Positions 54,724 through 64,000 of a stretch of 64,000 bases of DNA are shown one piece after another; within the stretch, counting starts at the first letter, position 1, and each line of letters opens with the position of its first letter. The notes under the pieces are model-generated. The model had not been told where the DNA came from, did no database searches, and saw only the letters and a program-made list of their open reading frames with translations. The stretch covers positions 1 to 64,000 of the forward strand of contig JAEUBA010000088.1 of NCBI GenBank assembly GCA_018257865.1. The letters run 5' to 3'. The stretch is from Stereocaulon alpinum (Eukaryota > Ascomycota > Lecanoromycetes > Lecanorales > Stereocaulaceae). The position numbers were made by a program, and so were the translations under genes.

Positions 54724-57012
54724 TTAACGCTCTGGTCGTTGTCTGCGGTTCCTGGACGGGCTATTTGGTTTTGTTAGCATGCCTTCAGGAAGGATTGGGG
54801 AAAGCTTGTAAGTAGGAGGTGGGGAGAGCTCATGATTATGAATCAAGGAGGGGTTCTGACCGTATACAGGGCTCGACCCGTACAAGCTCGTTGGCCTTGG
54901 TTGGCGAGCATGGGCAAGTGGAGGCCTGGCTGGACTACTTGTTATCTGCAGAGGCTTCTGAACGGTTTGGGAGTTGGATCTTCGAAAGAGGCGGGAGGCA
55001 ATGCTCTTTTGAGTCGATTGGCTGGGCGTTAGTGAGATCTTGGCCATCTTCGAGCGTAGAGACGAAGCTCGTGTTACGTCTAGGCTGGCTTCGCGTTGCG
55101 TTTCTGTGCTCATTGGTCTCGGCGTCGGGTTGTCTCGGATCGGTGTTGGTGAGCCTTGTTGCGTGTTCCCAGGTGATCGTTTCCTAGGTGTTGCGGTAGC
55201 GCTGCTTGCACTAGTATGATCTCGAGGTGATAGCGTTGCTGTCCTCTCACTGAGCGGGTTGGAGCCTTTGGAACTGACAGGAGACAGCTGACTAGATCCG
55301 TGTCTCGTCCTACGTGCTGGTGAAGGATAAGAGAAAGTCCGAGAAGCCTGAGCAGGTGAGTAATCATCTGCATTGAACATAGATTCTGTGACAGATGTCG
55401 TGAGAGATGGCCGAACCGCACGCTGCTCAGCTTTGGGAGATCTGCTTTCGGACGATGGTGCATGAGGAGAATTGCGTCCTTGATTGTAGACTAGAGCAGT
55501 ACCGAAGTTGCTTGCGAGACTGCTGTCCGAGGTACTTGGACGTCCAGTTGGCATCAGGGCCGAAAAGGCCTTGGCAGGATAGGGTGTACCGTCAAGTAAA
55601 CTCTTTTCGGTCACGATACTCGGCGTAGAGGAGCTTGCAGCCACAGTACCAGTGCTCATCGTGTCTGGAGTAGGCGGTAAAACTCCACCACCAAACATGG
55701 GTCCACCGAAGGCAGGCGAGGAAGGTCTTCTCTGACGTTCTCGTTCCCCTTTCCGCACATGTTTCTCAGGTGTACGTTCTTGACGAGGCTTCGGCTCGCC
55801 TCGTTGGGTGTTTTCGGGCTGTTGTCCATTGAGGTTACTAGGGGTTTTCTCTAAAACTTGATCTATCGATGAGAACTGGTCATTCAATCCGACCCTTGAC
55901 TTCTGCCGAGGTGGGGTTGATGGCCGATTGCTCTCATCCAGCCAATCCTGCAGCCTCTCCTCACGTTGATCATCTCGTGGGGACTGGCTGTCTTTTGGCG
56001 ATTGTTGAGAGACACGAGCATCCAGATTCTGGGCAGGGCTGAGACTTCGCTCCTTAGGGCTTCCGTAGATGCTAGAGAACCCACTCTCACTCAAGACGCT
56101 GAGTCGCGGAGAATTGAGCATCTGCCGATCTATATAGTCTTCATCTTCATCTTCGCCACTGAACATGCTGCCAGGGTGCGCCAGACTATGGGAGCTTAAA
56201 TTTCCTTGCGTCTGCTTGCCATCATTCACATATAAGCTGCGAAGCACGTTTGTACTCTTCTTTGTATCCCGCAGGAACGACGGGACTCTTCGGGCCGATT
56301 TCGAGGTGGTTGGAGAAAGGCTACCAATGCGGGGAGGAGAGTCCCCTGCTCGTGCCTGTCCTTTCAGATCTATATTGGGGCCTGTAGTCTGAGGTGAAGT
56401 ACCTAGGTTGTTCGATTTCGACTTGGCGGATGATGGAGAGGCGGGGATAGAATTTCCTCCTCCAGGCTCAGGCGTTCTACCGCGCTGCCTGAAGTAGGAA
56501 TCTGCCTCTCCCATCTCTTCGATCTTTGCTTCCAGTTCGCAGATCAAATTGACTGCCTCCTGAACGGCCACATCCCTTTTTTCAAGCTCCAGAAGCAGGT
56601 CTTCATTGATAGACTGCAGCTCTTGGTTGTCAGTCTCTAATGTGTCCATCTTTTCGACTTTTGCTTCAAGTTCTTCATTGCGCTGTCGTCGGTGAAACAA
56701 TTCGAGCTTGAGATCAAAGTTCTGTTTATTGATCTTAGAGATGTGCTCCTCCATCTCCCTCAAACCCATCTCCTTTGGAAGCCCACTATTGCGCCGACCA
56801 GATCCTCCTGATCGCTCTCGCCCAGTCACCGACGCGAGCGGCGAGCTCTGTAGATTCCTGTCATCCAAGCCATTCCTTCGTCCATTCGATTGAGATGCAG
56901 AGTCGTAAGGCTTGTGGGTCCGCTGTGTTTGTGCTTTCTTCTCCCGTAGCATATCTTGTAACAGCACGGATCCAGGATTCGACCCCCTATTAGAGTCGTA
57001 GGAGGCGGGCAT
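54724..57012 (-). CDS. Centrosomin-motif (CM1) microtubule-organising protein
   Basis: Single exon, 762 aa from the first true ATG (MPASYDSNRGS). Residues about 78-160 match the CM1/Cnn_1N motif: GLREMEEHISKINKQNFDLK, ELFHRRQRNEELE and an AVNLICELE end, in a strongly predicted coiled coil. In fungal CM1 proteins (Mto1, Pcp1, ApsB) this motif recruits and activates the gamma-tubulin complex at spindle poles, septa or other microtubule-organising centres. The rest is disordered, Ser/Pro/Arg-rich, with many SP sites (for example SLSPAQNLD, RSPKAEQRA). No C-terminal MASC or PACT domain was seen, so it is shorter than Mto1 or Pcp1. It may be an ApsB-like or separate CM1 protein. Confidence 0.82.
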   Translation of the reverse strand: MPASYDSNRGSNPGSVLLQDMLREKKAQTQRTHKPYDSASQSNGRRNGLDDRNLQSSPLASVTGRERSGGSGRRNSGLPKEMGLREMEEHISKINKQNFDLKLELFHRRQRNEELEAKVEKMDTLETDNQELQSINEDLLLELEKRDVAVQEAVNLICELEAKIEEMGEADSYFRQRGRTPEPGGGNSIPASPSSAKSKSNNLGTSPQTTGPNIDLKGQARAGDSPPRIGSLSPTTSKSARRVPSFLRDTKKSTNVLRSLYVNDGKQTQGNLSSHSLAHPGSMFSGEDEDEDYIDRQMLNSPRLSVLSESGFSSIYGSPKERSLSPAQNLDARVSQQSPKDSQSPRDDQREERLQDWLDESNRPSTPPRQKSRVGLNDQFSSIDQVLEKTPSNLNGQQPENTQRGEPKPRQERTPEKHVRKGERERQRRPSSPAFGGPMFGGGVLPPTPDTMSTGTVAASSSTPSIVTEKSLLDGTPYPAKAFSALMPTGRPSTSDSSLASNFGTALVYNQGRNSPHAPSSESRSPKAEQRAVRPSLTTSVTESMFNADDYSPAQASRTFSYPSPARRTRHGSSQLSPVSSKGSNPLSERTATLSPRDHTSASSATATPRKRSPGNTQQGSPTPIRDNPTPRPMSTETQREASLDVTRASSLRSKMAKISLTPSQSTQKSIASRLFRRSNSQTVQKPLQITSSPARPPLAHARQPRPTSLYGSSPVYGQNPSLIHNHELSPPPTYKLSPILPEGMLTKPNSPSRNRRQRPER

Positions 57013-57684
57013 TGCTTTCGTAGTCACCGACGTGACGTAGATTTCGTGTTGGGAGTAAGATGGGTTGAGCGTCAGGAGCGTAACCGCTGAGGGTGGTTAA
57101 GCTGAAGAAATCAAAACGCCGGCCTATACAGCTTAAAGGGTTGTAGACAAAGAAGCTTTAGTGTGCATCAATGGCTTTGTTGAACGTGTCAAAGACAACC
57201 CCTTTGTGCTCTTCGTCTCAAGTGTAAGCAATGCTTTAAGCCGGCTTGTAGACAATGCATTGTGGGGCGAATCGGCTGTCGTTATTTGGTGGTTGCTGTG
57301 TTTATGCTAAATGTGGACAACATTAACACCATATCGGGATGAGCTGCGTATTCGAAAGCCGTGACCAAGATCTATCTCAACGCTGGCTGCACGACATCAA
57401 GAATTGCCTCAGGGGGAAGTGTAGAGTAATAGGCCTCTCTGTAGGATGGCCCCCAAGAGTTTTCACTATCACTATCACGCAGGCTGCACGGTGAGCTAAA
57501 GTGCTTTCACCTTTCATTGGACTCCGGCCCGATGGCCCCAAGCCGTTCTGGGCAGGGATAAACAGTGGGTTGGCGCCAACGGCCACCGCCACCAACGGCT
57601 ACACTAATCTTAGCGGCTGTATCCCCTGCCAAGACATGGACAAAGTTTCAATACGTAGGGGGCTTTGTCACAGAGTACTACATA
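57013..57684. other. Intergenic region upstream of the CM1 gene
   Basis: 672 bp with no supportable gene. The word TTGTAGACAA occurs twice (about 57,141 and 57,247), and AAAGGGTTGT pairs with a nearby ACAACCCCTTT, giving a weak inverted repeat. Confidence 0.5.
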
Positions 57685-58152
57685 TCACAGTGTCATGGAC
57701 AGTGTTTCAGTAAAGCATTCCGTTGGTATTCGCCCAGATATAAGATAGCATTCTTCGCTTAGGATACGTGAACGCAACCCTGGAAAAGCATACAGCAAGT
57801 AAGCCTCCAAATTGACAGCAGCATGTAGTCCAGCAATAGCAGTCGGCAGCGGCCCAATTTCTCCAGAATCCGTCCATGCCTTCGGTGACTGTATAGACAA
57901 ATGCTCCCAGTCAAGAATATTGGCGCTCAGAATACGGGTCATCCGAGATATGTATATCCAGCGATGAGCTGGATGATCTTCGGATCGCGTTGCTACCTTG
58001 TCAATGATTGGGTAGCGGAGTTGAGGGATGGGTAGTGTTGGCGAGCCAAAGACACCTGTCATATCGGAGTAGTTGGGAAATGTAATCCATATCGAGGAAT
58101 CGGTCTCTTCCGTGGAGAAAGGGAGGTCTTTGTTATCCTGTAAGAGAATCAT
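57685..58152 (-). CDS. Hypothetical protein, weak
   Basis: A 155-codon frame from a true ATG (MILLQDNKDLPFSTEE). Composition looks protein-like, with Trp and Pro spread along the chain (WIYISRMTRILSANILDWEHL), but I recognise no domain. It may be the last exon of a larger, spliced or decayed gene extending to about 58,370. No overlap with another gene model. Treat as tentative. Confidence 0.35.
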   Translation of the reverse strand: MILLQDNKDLPFSTEETDSSIWITFPNYSDMTGVFGSPTLPIPQLRYPIIDKVATRSEDHPAHRWIYISRMTRILSANILDWEHLSIQSPKAWTDSGEIGPLPTAIAGLHAAVNLEAYLLYAFPGLRSRILSEECYLISGRIPTECFTETLSMTL

Positions 58153-58850
58153 TTCCACAACGCTGGCATCGCACGACTGCTCGAAGCCACTCCTGCTTTC
58201 TTAAATGGTCTGGAACGTGCCATGGATGGAATCATTTCCTTCTAGAGGATGGATATCGTCGGCACTTCATCCCAACGGGTACGGGAGAGTTGATTTGAGG
58301 ACCTAGGTGAGCTTTGAGACTGCTCGTTCTAGTGGCAGGACTTGCGTGGAACAGCGCCGCAGCCATAGTCAATGCTGGAATCAGGGGGGCTTGCTGATGA
58401 CAATCATGGTCAACAGACTTTCAACAGTCTGGGGAATGGGCCAGTGATGCCAGGATATCTTGGTACTGGTTGGACGCTTAAAGGAACATTGTTCACACTT
58501 GTGTACACGGCAAGAACAGTGATCAAGGCAATGCTAAAAATTGGCCGAAGAGGCATGAAACACGGCTCGAGGAACCACCTGGTGGTTCAGCTCCGACGGA
58601 AGCTGGCAACAAATCTGGTTTGGAAACCTGCAAAACGTCCAGCGGCAGGCTGCATAGCCACTAGGATAGAGGGAACAATGAGGTCATGTTGATATGGTAT
58701 AGAATCCTGCGGATGCAGTTGGATTTAGTGCATGCGTGCTCAAGCCTCGAATTGTCAAAACTTGCGGGGTCAGTACAGTGTTCGTGTCATGTGAGATGAT
58801 TCTACGTATCTCGAGTGCTATTCCACTGGGGCGGAATGATAGCGGCAGTA
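58153..58850. other. Intergenic region left of the inverted-repeat transposon
   Basis: About 700 bp. A 106-codon plus frame at 58372-58692 exists but has no recognisable feature. No supportable gene. Confidence 0.45.
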
Positions 58851-58907
58851 ACGGTGTTTACCACTATTTTGTCCGGTACCACTACTTTAAGCCATTACTA
58901 GTAAAAA
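58851..58907 (+). repeat. Left terminal inverted repeat
   Basis: Pairs with 59729-59785 over 57 bp. Differences are mostly single bases (for example GTCCGG here versus GACCGG in the other arm). Confidence 0.88.
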
Positions 58908-59728
58908 AACTAACTCCTCAATATTATATATTAAACAACCAATTATCGATCGTTTGAAGATCTGAATAGCTAGAACGATAGAATATATATAACTTAAGGT
59001 CCACGTGTAGTTACAACTTCCGCCTACGGCCGTTACCCTTGCTATCGCCGCCGCCAACTGCCCGGAGAAATTGCCCTGTAATCAGACCTTTTTGCTCAGA
59101 TCCACTAACTCCACCTCCTAATTATATACAGCGTAGTCTTGGATTGACGTGATTAGTATAGCAGACCTCTCCTCTCGTTAACGCTTAGCTGGCGGTGGTA
59201 TACTTACTCGGAGTGCTCGCTGGCGGTCGTTTTCCTCCGCAGCACGCTTCTTTTGCTCAGCAACTTGTTATTTCTTAACTGCGGCGATCCGAGCTCATAT
59301 ATTGATTACGCATTGCTTACCTGCTTTGGTAACGAGACGGCGCTGTCTATCGACTTGTCTTAGCCTGCCTGTATGTCATTAGTTTTCCACTCTACTAACA
59401 CCAGGAAGCCTTCCCCCCGTGAGACGTATTATGACGGCGCCGGGGCATCTCCTCCGTCTCAGGGATATTAGATTAGAGGGTTTTCAGGCGTCGACGTATG
59501 TGTAGTAGCTACGCTTCTGAGTGGTTGGAGTTAAGATATGGATATTCAGGTTGTATGGGTTTTCAAGTCGTAGGGATGGTCATACAGGCGTAGGATTCGG
59601 TGTTGCGCGCTAGGGTGCTGGCGGCGGCGGCGGACCTTATCTATCGATAGGGAGGTTGTTCAGATAGTAACTAATGTAGTAGAATTAATACAGTGGTGGT
59701 GGTTTATTCAAAAGAATCAAGGAGGTGG

Positions 59729-59785
59729 TTTTTACTAGTAATGGCCTAAAGTAGTGGTGCCGGTCAAAATAGTGGTAAACCCCGT
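59729..59785 (-). repeat. Right terminal inverted repeat
   Basis: Reverse complement of the left arm with few mismatches, ending GTGGTAAACCCCGT. Confidence 0.88.
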
Positions 59786-60046
59786 ACCCGCGCCTGGACT
59801 TAATGGACATACTGGCTTTAGGGCGTTTCGGGGCCGAGTATGGTGTTAGGTAAATTCACGAAAAACGCCCCGGATCGCGTTGCAGCTCACTTATAAATTC
59901 AATGCCAACGCTGCATTGACTTTCTCGTTAATAAATGAAGCATCTGCAGCCCTCAATTCGACTTTTTGGAGCTATTTCTCACCCAATTGTTTAGAGGCGA
60001 ACATTTTCCCATCTCTCAACGGAAGTCCAGGGGACTCGAATCCACA

Positions 60047-61266
60047 ATGGAGTACACACGGTAAGAACCCCCTAGTAAGTTCCCAGCACAACATCTCGAG
60101 CTAATCAAGCCCCAGACTCGGCGACTCAGGTCTCAAAATTTCCAAAGTCATCCTAGGAGCAATGTCATACGGCTCCCCCGAATGGCAAGAATGGGTTCTC
60201 GACGAAGAGAAAGCCCTCCCGCTCCTCGAACACGCCTACAAAGTCGGCCTGAACACCTGGGATACCGTACTTCTCCCTCACCATTCCTACCCAGCCCATT
60301 GTAGTGTTTTACTGACACCTCACCCCAGGCAGACGTCTACTCGAACGGCCGCTCAGAAGAGATCATCGGCAAAGCCCTGCAGAAGTACAACATCCCGCGC
60401 CCGAAAGTCGTTATCCTTACCAAATGCTATTTCGGCGTCGACCCCAGCGGAGCCCAGCCCCGCATCTCAGCTATGGCTTCCAATGATGGCGAAATGGTGA
60501 ATCAAGTCGGGCTGTCGCGCAAACACATTTTTGACGCCGTAGACGCAAGCGTGAAGCGGTTGGGGACGTATATCGATGTTTTTCAAATCCATAGACTGGA
60601 TCGTGAGACACCGAAGAAAGAGATTATGAAGGCGCTGAATGATGTTGTTGAGAGTGGGAAGGTAAGGTACATTGGGGCGAGTTCGATGGCGACGTGGGAG
60701 TTTCAGATGTTGCAGCATATTGCAGAGGTGAATGGATGGTTCGTCCTCCCTTGCTTCCTTCCTCTGCTGCTTCCGAGCTTAGTTGAATGCAAAAGTATGC
60801 TAATGTGAGTGGGAACAGGCATAAATTCATCTCTATGCAAAACTACAACAACCTCCTTTACCGCGAAGAAGAGCGCGAAATGCTCCCCTACTGCCGCGCC
60901 ACCGGTGTAGGTTGTATCCCCTGGTCGCCTGTCGCTCGCGGTGTCCTGTCACGCCCATGGGGCGAGCGCTCCACAAAGCGTGAGGAAACCGACCATTTTA
61001 TGAAGTCGCTTATAAGAGGCAAAGAGACGGAGATAGACAAGGCTATAGTGGATCGATTGGAAGAGGTGGCGAAGAAGAGAGGTGTTGGTATGGCGCTTGT
61101 GGCTATTGCGTGGAGTATCAAGCAGCAGGGTGTGAACCCGATTGTGGGATTGGGGAGTAAGAAGAGGATCGACCAGGCGGTTGAGGCGGTGAAGTTCAAG
61201 TTGAGTGATGAGGAGGCGAAGTATCTGGAGGAGCCGTATATGCCGAAGGCCATTCAGGGTTATTGA
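60047..61266 (+). CDS. Aldo-keto reductase
   Basis: Four exons (60047-60060, 60116-60266, 60329-60738, 60819-61266) give 340 aa, the family's normal length. The short first exon joins to give MEYTRLGDSGLKISKVILG, the standard first beta strand. Catalytic residues of the AKR barrel are visible: Asp and Tyr in DTADVYSNGRSEE (spanning intron 2), Lys in VVILTKC, and His in QIHRLD. The C-terminal NADPH-binding part reads AIAWSIKQQGVNPIVGLGSKKRIDQ. It resembles fungal reductases of the yakC/aryl-alcohol or versiconal hemiacetal acetate reductase type. The substrate is unknown, and no biosynthetic cluster surrounds it. The upstream sequence is bounded by a transposon relic only 261 bp away. Confidence 0.9.
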
Positions 61267-61392
61267 GAAGGCAGCTAGATAGCTTTAACGGTAACAGAGC
61301 AGTCTGCTTGTTAGCAAGTGCAGTGACAAATAGAGCCAAGGCAAAAGACATGAGGAACGCTATTACATTGGTATACGCCGAGCTCTTAACGC
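61267..61392. other. Convergent 3' junction (aldo-keto reductase / VTI1)
   Basis: Only 126 bp separate the two stop codons, so the 3' UTRs probably overlap. Confidence 0.6.
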
Positions 61393-62205
61393 CTACTTAA
61401 ACTTGCTGTACACAACCGCAATGATGAGAATGACAAGCACCGTAATGATCGCAACCGTTATAATCCGATTTGTAGCCATCCTGCAGTCTCGTTAGCCCAC
61501 GGTCCATCCCTGAGAGCATTTAGGTGTAAAGGATGATATACCTACGCGCCATCCCCCTCAATGTCTTGACACTCCGATCCACATACCCCTCACTCTCTAG
61601 CATCGTCGCCCTCGTATGCTGAATCGTCTCTCTCTGCAACTGCAAATCCGCCAGCGTCCCGCGCCCAATATCCTCCGTCTCATTTGCAACTCTCTGACTG
61701 TCTCTTAGCCTCTGACTACTTCTGTCCAATCTATCTGTTCCAGAGAGAAGCTGTTGCCGTTGCTCGAGCTGCTCGTCACCACCGTTAGGGTTGTCGGAGT
61801 AGCGGTTCCCGAATAGAGCGCGCCGGTCGTCGGAGAGGGATTTCAGCTTGCGTTTTGCGGCGTCGATGTCAGTTTCGTAGTTTCGGAAGCGGGGGTTTAT
61901 GCGGCTGCGGGTTGTGGAGGGGATGTTTTGTTTTTCGATGCGCATTTGGTCGAGCTAGTTTAAATCATTAGTATTGAAGCTTTGGTAGCGTGGTCATGGA
62001 GCTTGAGGGGGTTCGAGTGACATACCAATTCATTGGCCTCCTCGAGTGATCGCTCCGCTAATCGTACTGCTGACTTCCTGGGCTCGCCAGATAGCTCAGT
62101 GATTTGGTCGAGCTTCTGGTTGAGATCTGCTTGGACGAGCTTTAGTTCGGACTCATAGCTACTGAAGAGCTCGGAGCCGGCGTCTGTGTCTAAGGGGTTG
62201 GCCAT
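61393..62205 (-). CDS. vti1: v-SNARE Vti1 (Qb-SNARE)
   Basis: Three exons (62205-62026, 61954-61542, 61480-61393) give 226 aa. Residues about 1-95 are the Vti1 N-terminal three-helix domain (LFSSYESELKLVQADLNQKL, SAVRLAERSLEEANELLDQM, joined across intron 1). The SNARE motif at about 130-195 has the central glutamine in LADLQLQRETIQ. The last exon supplies the tail anchor IITVAIITVLVILIIAVVY followed by SKFK. Vti1 pairs with several syntaxins in Golgi, endosome and vacuole fusion. The gene is divergent from the FAD-dependent oxidoreductase, with 521 bp between their start codons. Confidence 0.93.
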
Positions 62206-62726
62206 GATGAAGGGGAGGTAGGTGGTTCGTCTGTTTGTCTGCCTGGCGGCTACAGAGATTGGGAACTTGTAGCTTGTTGTAGAGGGCCCGAGAGGCGATG
62301 AAGGGAGCAGTAAAGGGATCCTGCCGAGAAAATAGTATGCGAATGAGACTAGAGCGTTGTGATGATGGTGAAGCGGCCTGCTGGAGATGGCGCAGCATAT
62401 CTCAATTGTCGTTGCCTGTCTTGGCGGTCTTTGTTCCGGAGAATTGCCGACGCCGTTCCTGCATTCTTTGCACTCATCATTGCCCGGAACGAATACGAAT
62501 CTGCGATAAATCAGTCTCTTCATCTTGTCTGACCCTTAATACTTTCGTCTTGCTGTATTTAGCTTTCTTTTCAAACAACGTTCTCTGCGCACTGTGTTCA
62601 TTTGGGAACTCTGAATTTGCCATGTTCTGAGATCTGCTACTTGAGGTTCTTGTTATTTTGCTAGAAGAAGAGAACGTTGTAGATAGCTTTGTTTCGAGAC
62701 ATATTGCAAGCCTAGTCCATTCATCG
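62206..62726. promoter_or_regulatory. Divergent promoter VTI1 / FAD oxidoreductase
   Basis: 521 bp between two start codons on opposite strands. Short frames inside have no support. No specific element recognised. Confidence 0.5.
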
Positions 62727-64000
62727 ATGCGAGACAGAAAGAAGGTTGCCATCGTTGGCAGCGGCTGCACTGGCATTGCAGCAATATGGGCACTCAAAAG
62801 CACCGATCATGAAGTCCATCTCTATGAGGCCAAGGACCGCCTTGGAGGCCACACCAATACGGTCCCTTTCAAACATGGCGACAAGATAGTCAACGTTGAT
62901 ACTGGTTTCATCGTGATGAACAGCGCCACTTATCGTCAGTAAGCCACGTCATGGCCGTAACTTGGCCACTGGCTTACTATTGTAGCGAATTTCATTACCT
63001 TCTTGAAAGAGGTTGGAATATCTCCTGTACCCACGGAGATGACGTTCGGTGTGTCCCGTGATCAGGGGTTGTTTGAGTGGGCTGGCACTTCGCTCTCTTC
63101 TATCTTTGCTCAGAAGGCCAATCTTCTTCAACCAAGAATGTGGCACATGATCTTCGACATTATACGCTTTAACCAATTCGCTCTCGACCTACTGTCGGAC
63201 GAAGACGAGAGCGAAGAAGACCCGAGCGGAGTCAACGGCCCAGTACCCGAAGGACCTGCCACACATGCCAAGAAAGCCCCTAAACAACAAAGTATAGGAG
63301 AGTATTTGGACCAGGAGAACTACTCAGAAGCGTTCCGCAATGACTACTTGATACCAATGACAGCTTCAGTCTGGAGCACAAGTCCGGACAAAGCTTCGCT
63401 CGAATTTCCTGCAATTACCCTGGTTCGATTTATGTGGAACCACCATCTACTTACCACGGTGGCTGCGCGTCCAACGTGGATGACCATCATGGGTGGCTCG
63501 ACGCAGTACATCAATGCCGTAATGGCGGATTTCCCTCGGGAGCGAATGCATCTTCGGACTGGTATCGAATCGCTTAGCATCCTAAATAATGGACAGATAG
63601 CACTTCAACGAATGGATCGAAAGCGAGAGGTATACGACCACGTCGTCCTGGCTACACACGGTGATCAAGCAATGGAGATCATACGCGACGTGGCTACACC
63701 CGAAGAGACGGATATCATGTCGGGGTTCAAGACGAGTGAGAATTCAGCAGTGCTTCACTCAGATCTTTCGGTACGTACTGTCATTATATTGAACAGCGTG
63801 TTCCATATCGAAATTGTGAGGACTGCTCTTCTATTTCTGTAATAGAACGCTCGAAGTCTAACTCGATGATATCATTACATCATTGTGAACGACCACAACC
63901 ACTAACGACTATCAGCTCATGCCCTCACGTCGTATCGCCTGGTCCTCTTGGAATTACATCACAACCTCCCCCTCCCCAACAACTGCCCCCTCAGTCTGCC
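62727..64000 (+). CDS. FAD-dependent amine-oxidase-like protein, partial (cut by window end)
   Basis: Exons 62727-62934, 62986-63770 and 63916 onward; the gene continues past 64,000. The first true ATG gives MRDRKKVAIVGSGCTGIAAI, a Rossmann GxGxxG nucleotide-binding motif, followed by LYEAKDRLGGHTNTV, the typical FAD-ADP motif of the amine-oxidase fold, and VDTGFIVMN. The intron joins NSATYPNFITFLKEVGI. Further family blocks are SVWSTSP, FMWNHHLL and HVVLATHGDQA; exon 3 starts LMPSRRIAWSSWNY. Fungal and bacterial homologs are flavoproteins of uncertain substrate, in bacteria often beside cyclopropane-fatty-acid synthase. An acidic insert (EDESEEDPSG) sits in the middle. Intron 2 is 145 bp. 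Confidence 0.85.

Larger units (their letters stand above)
58851..59785 (-). mobile_element. Decayed DNA transposon with 57-bp terminal inverted repeats
   Basis: The ends 58851-58907 and 59729-59785 are inverted copies of each other over 57 bp with only a few mismatches; each contains GTTTACCACTATTTTG, CCACTACTTTA and GCCATTACTAGTAAAAA. TA dinucleotides adjoin both ends, in keeping with a Tc1/mariner/pogo type, though the exact duplication is unclear. The 935-bp interior has no long frame. On the minus strand near 59,160-59,390 it reads like the basic C-terminal tail of a pogo/Fot1-type transposase (DRQRRLVTKAGK, EQKKRAAEENDRQRALR), so it is probably an internally deleted copy. It ends 261 bp before the aldo-keto reductase ATG. 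Confidence 0.8.

Overview
The window looks like a chromosome segment of a filamentous ascomycete (Pezizomycotina, probably Dothideomycetes). Genes have several short GT-AG introns (mostly 48-80 bp). Typical fungal families are present: PAC1, STU2, ERG27, CFEM, Vti1, F-box/WD40. The repeats carry the signature of repeat-induced point mutation (RIP). There are two compartments. Positions 1 to about 27,660 are a repeat block almost free of CpA/TpG and full of TA, with no intact gene. Positions about 27,660 to 64,000 are ordinary gene-rich euchromatin.

Repeat block. From left to right: an unidentified repeat region with ~1.6-1.8 kb direct repeats (292-2070 and 6232-7790) flanking two unrecognised relic reading frames; a 5'-truncated Tad1-like LINE on the minus strand (7934-10322) with a perfect 13-bp target-site duplication; a Plavaka-type DNA transposase relic on the plus strand (about 11,450-14,390); a Ty3/gypsy relic with chromodomain on the minus strand (about 16,470-22,750); and a Ty1/copia relic on the minus strand (about 23,880-27,450). 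Reading TAA/TAG as RIP-mutated Gln/Trp codons restores recognisable protein frames. The LINE keeps many CA/TG dinucleotides, so it probably arrived after its surroundings were mutated.

Gene-rich part, in order: a secreted pepsin-like aspartic protease (-); a decayed tandem-repeat intergenic region; ERG27-type 3-ketosteroid reductase (-), divergent from a CFEM membrane protein (+); PAC1/LIS1 (-), divergent from the XMAP215-family gene STU2 (+); ribosomal protein L8 (-) with a first exon that codes only for ATG, divergent from an F-box/WD40 protein (+); a large disordered protein (-); a coiled-coil protein (-) with a 1-kb minisatellite complex upstream; a centrosomin-motif (CM1) protein (-); a weak hypothetical ORF (-); a DNA transposon relic with 57-bp inverted ends; an aldo-keto reductase (+); the v-SNARE VTI1 (-), divergent from an FAD-dependent amine-oxidase-like protein (+) that is cut by the window end.

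Three genes (PAC1, STU2, CM1 protein) act on microtubules, and PAC1 and STU2 share one 606-bp divergent promoter. The other neighbours are functionally unrelated housekeeping or secreted proteins. All exon models were built by eye from splice consensus, reading-frame continuity and family similarity. I saw no tRNA, rRNA or CRISPR array.
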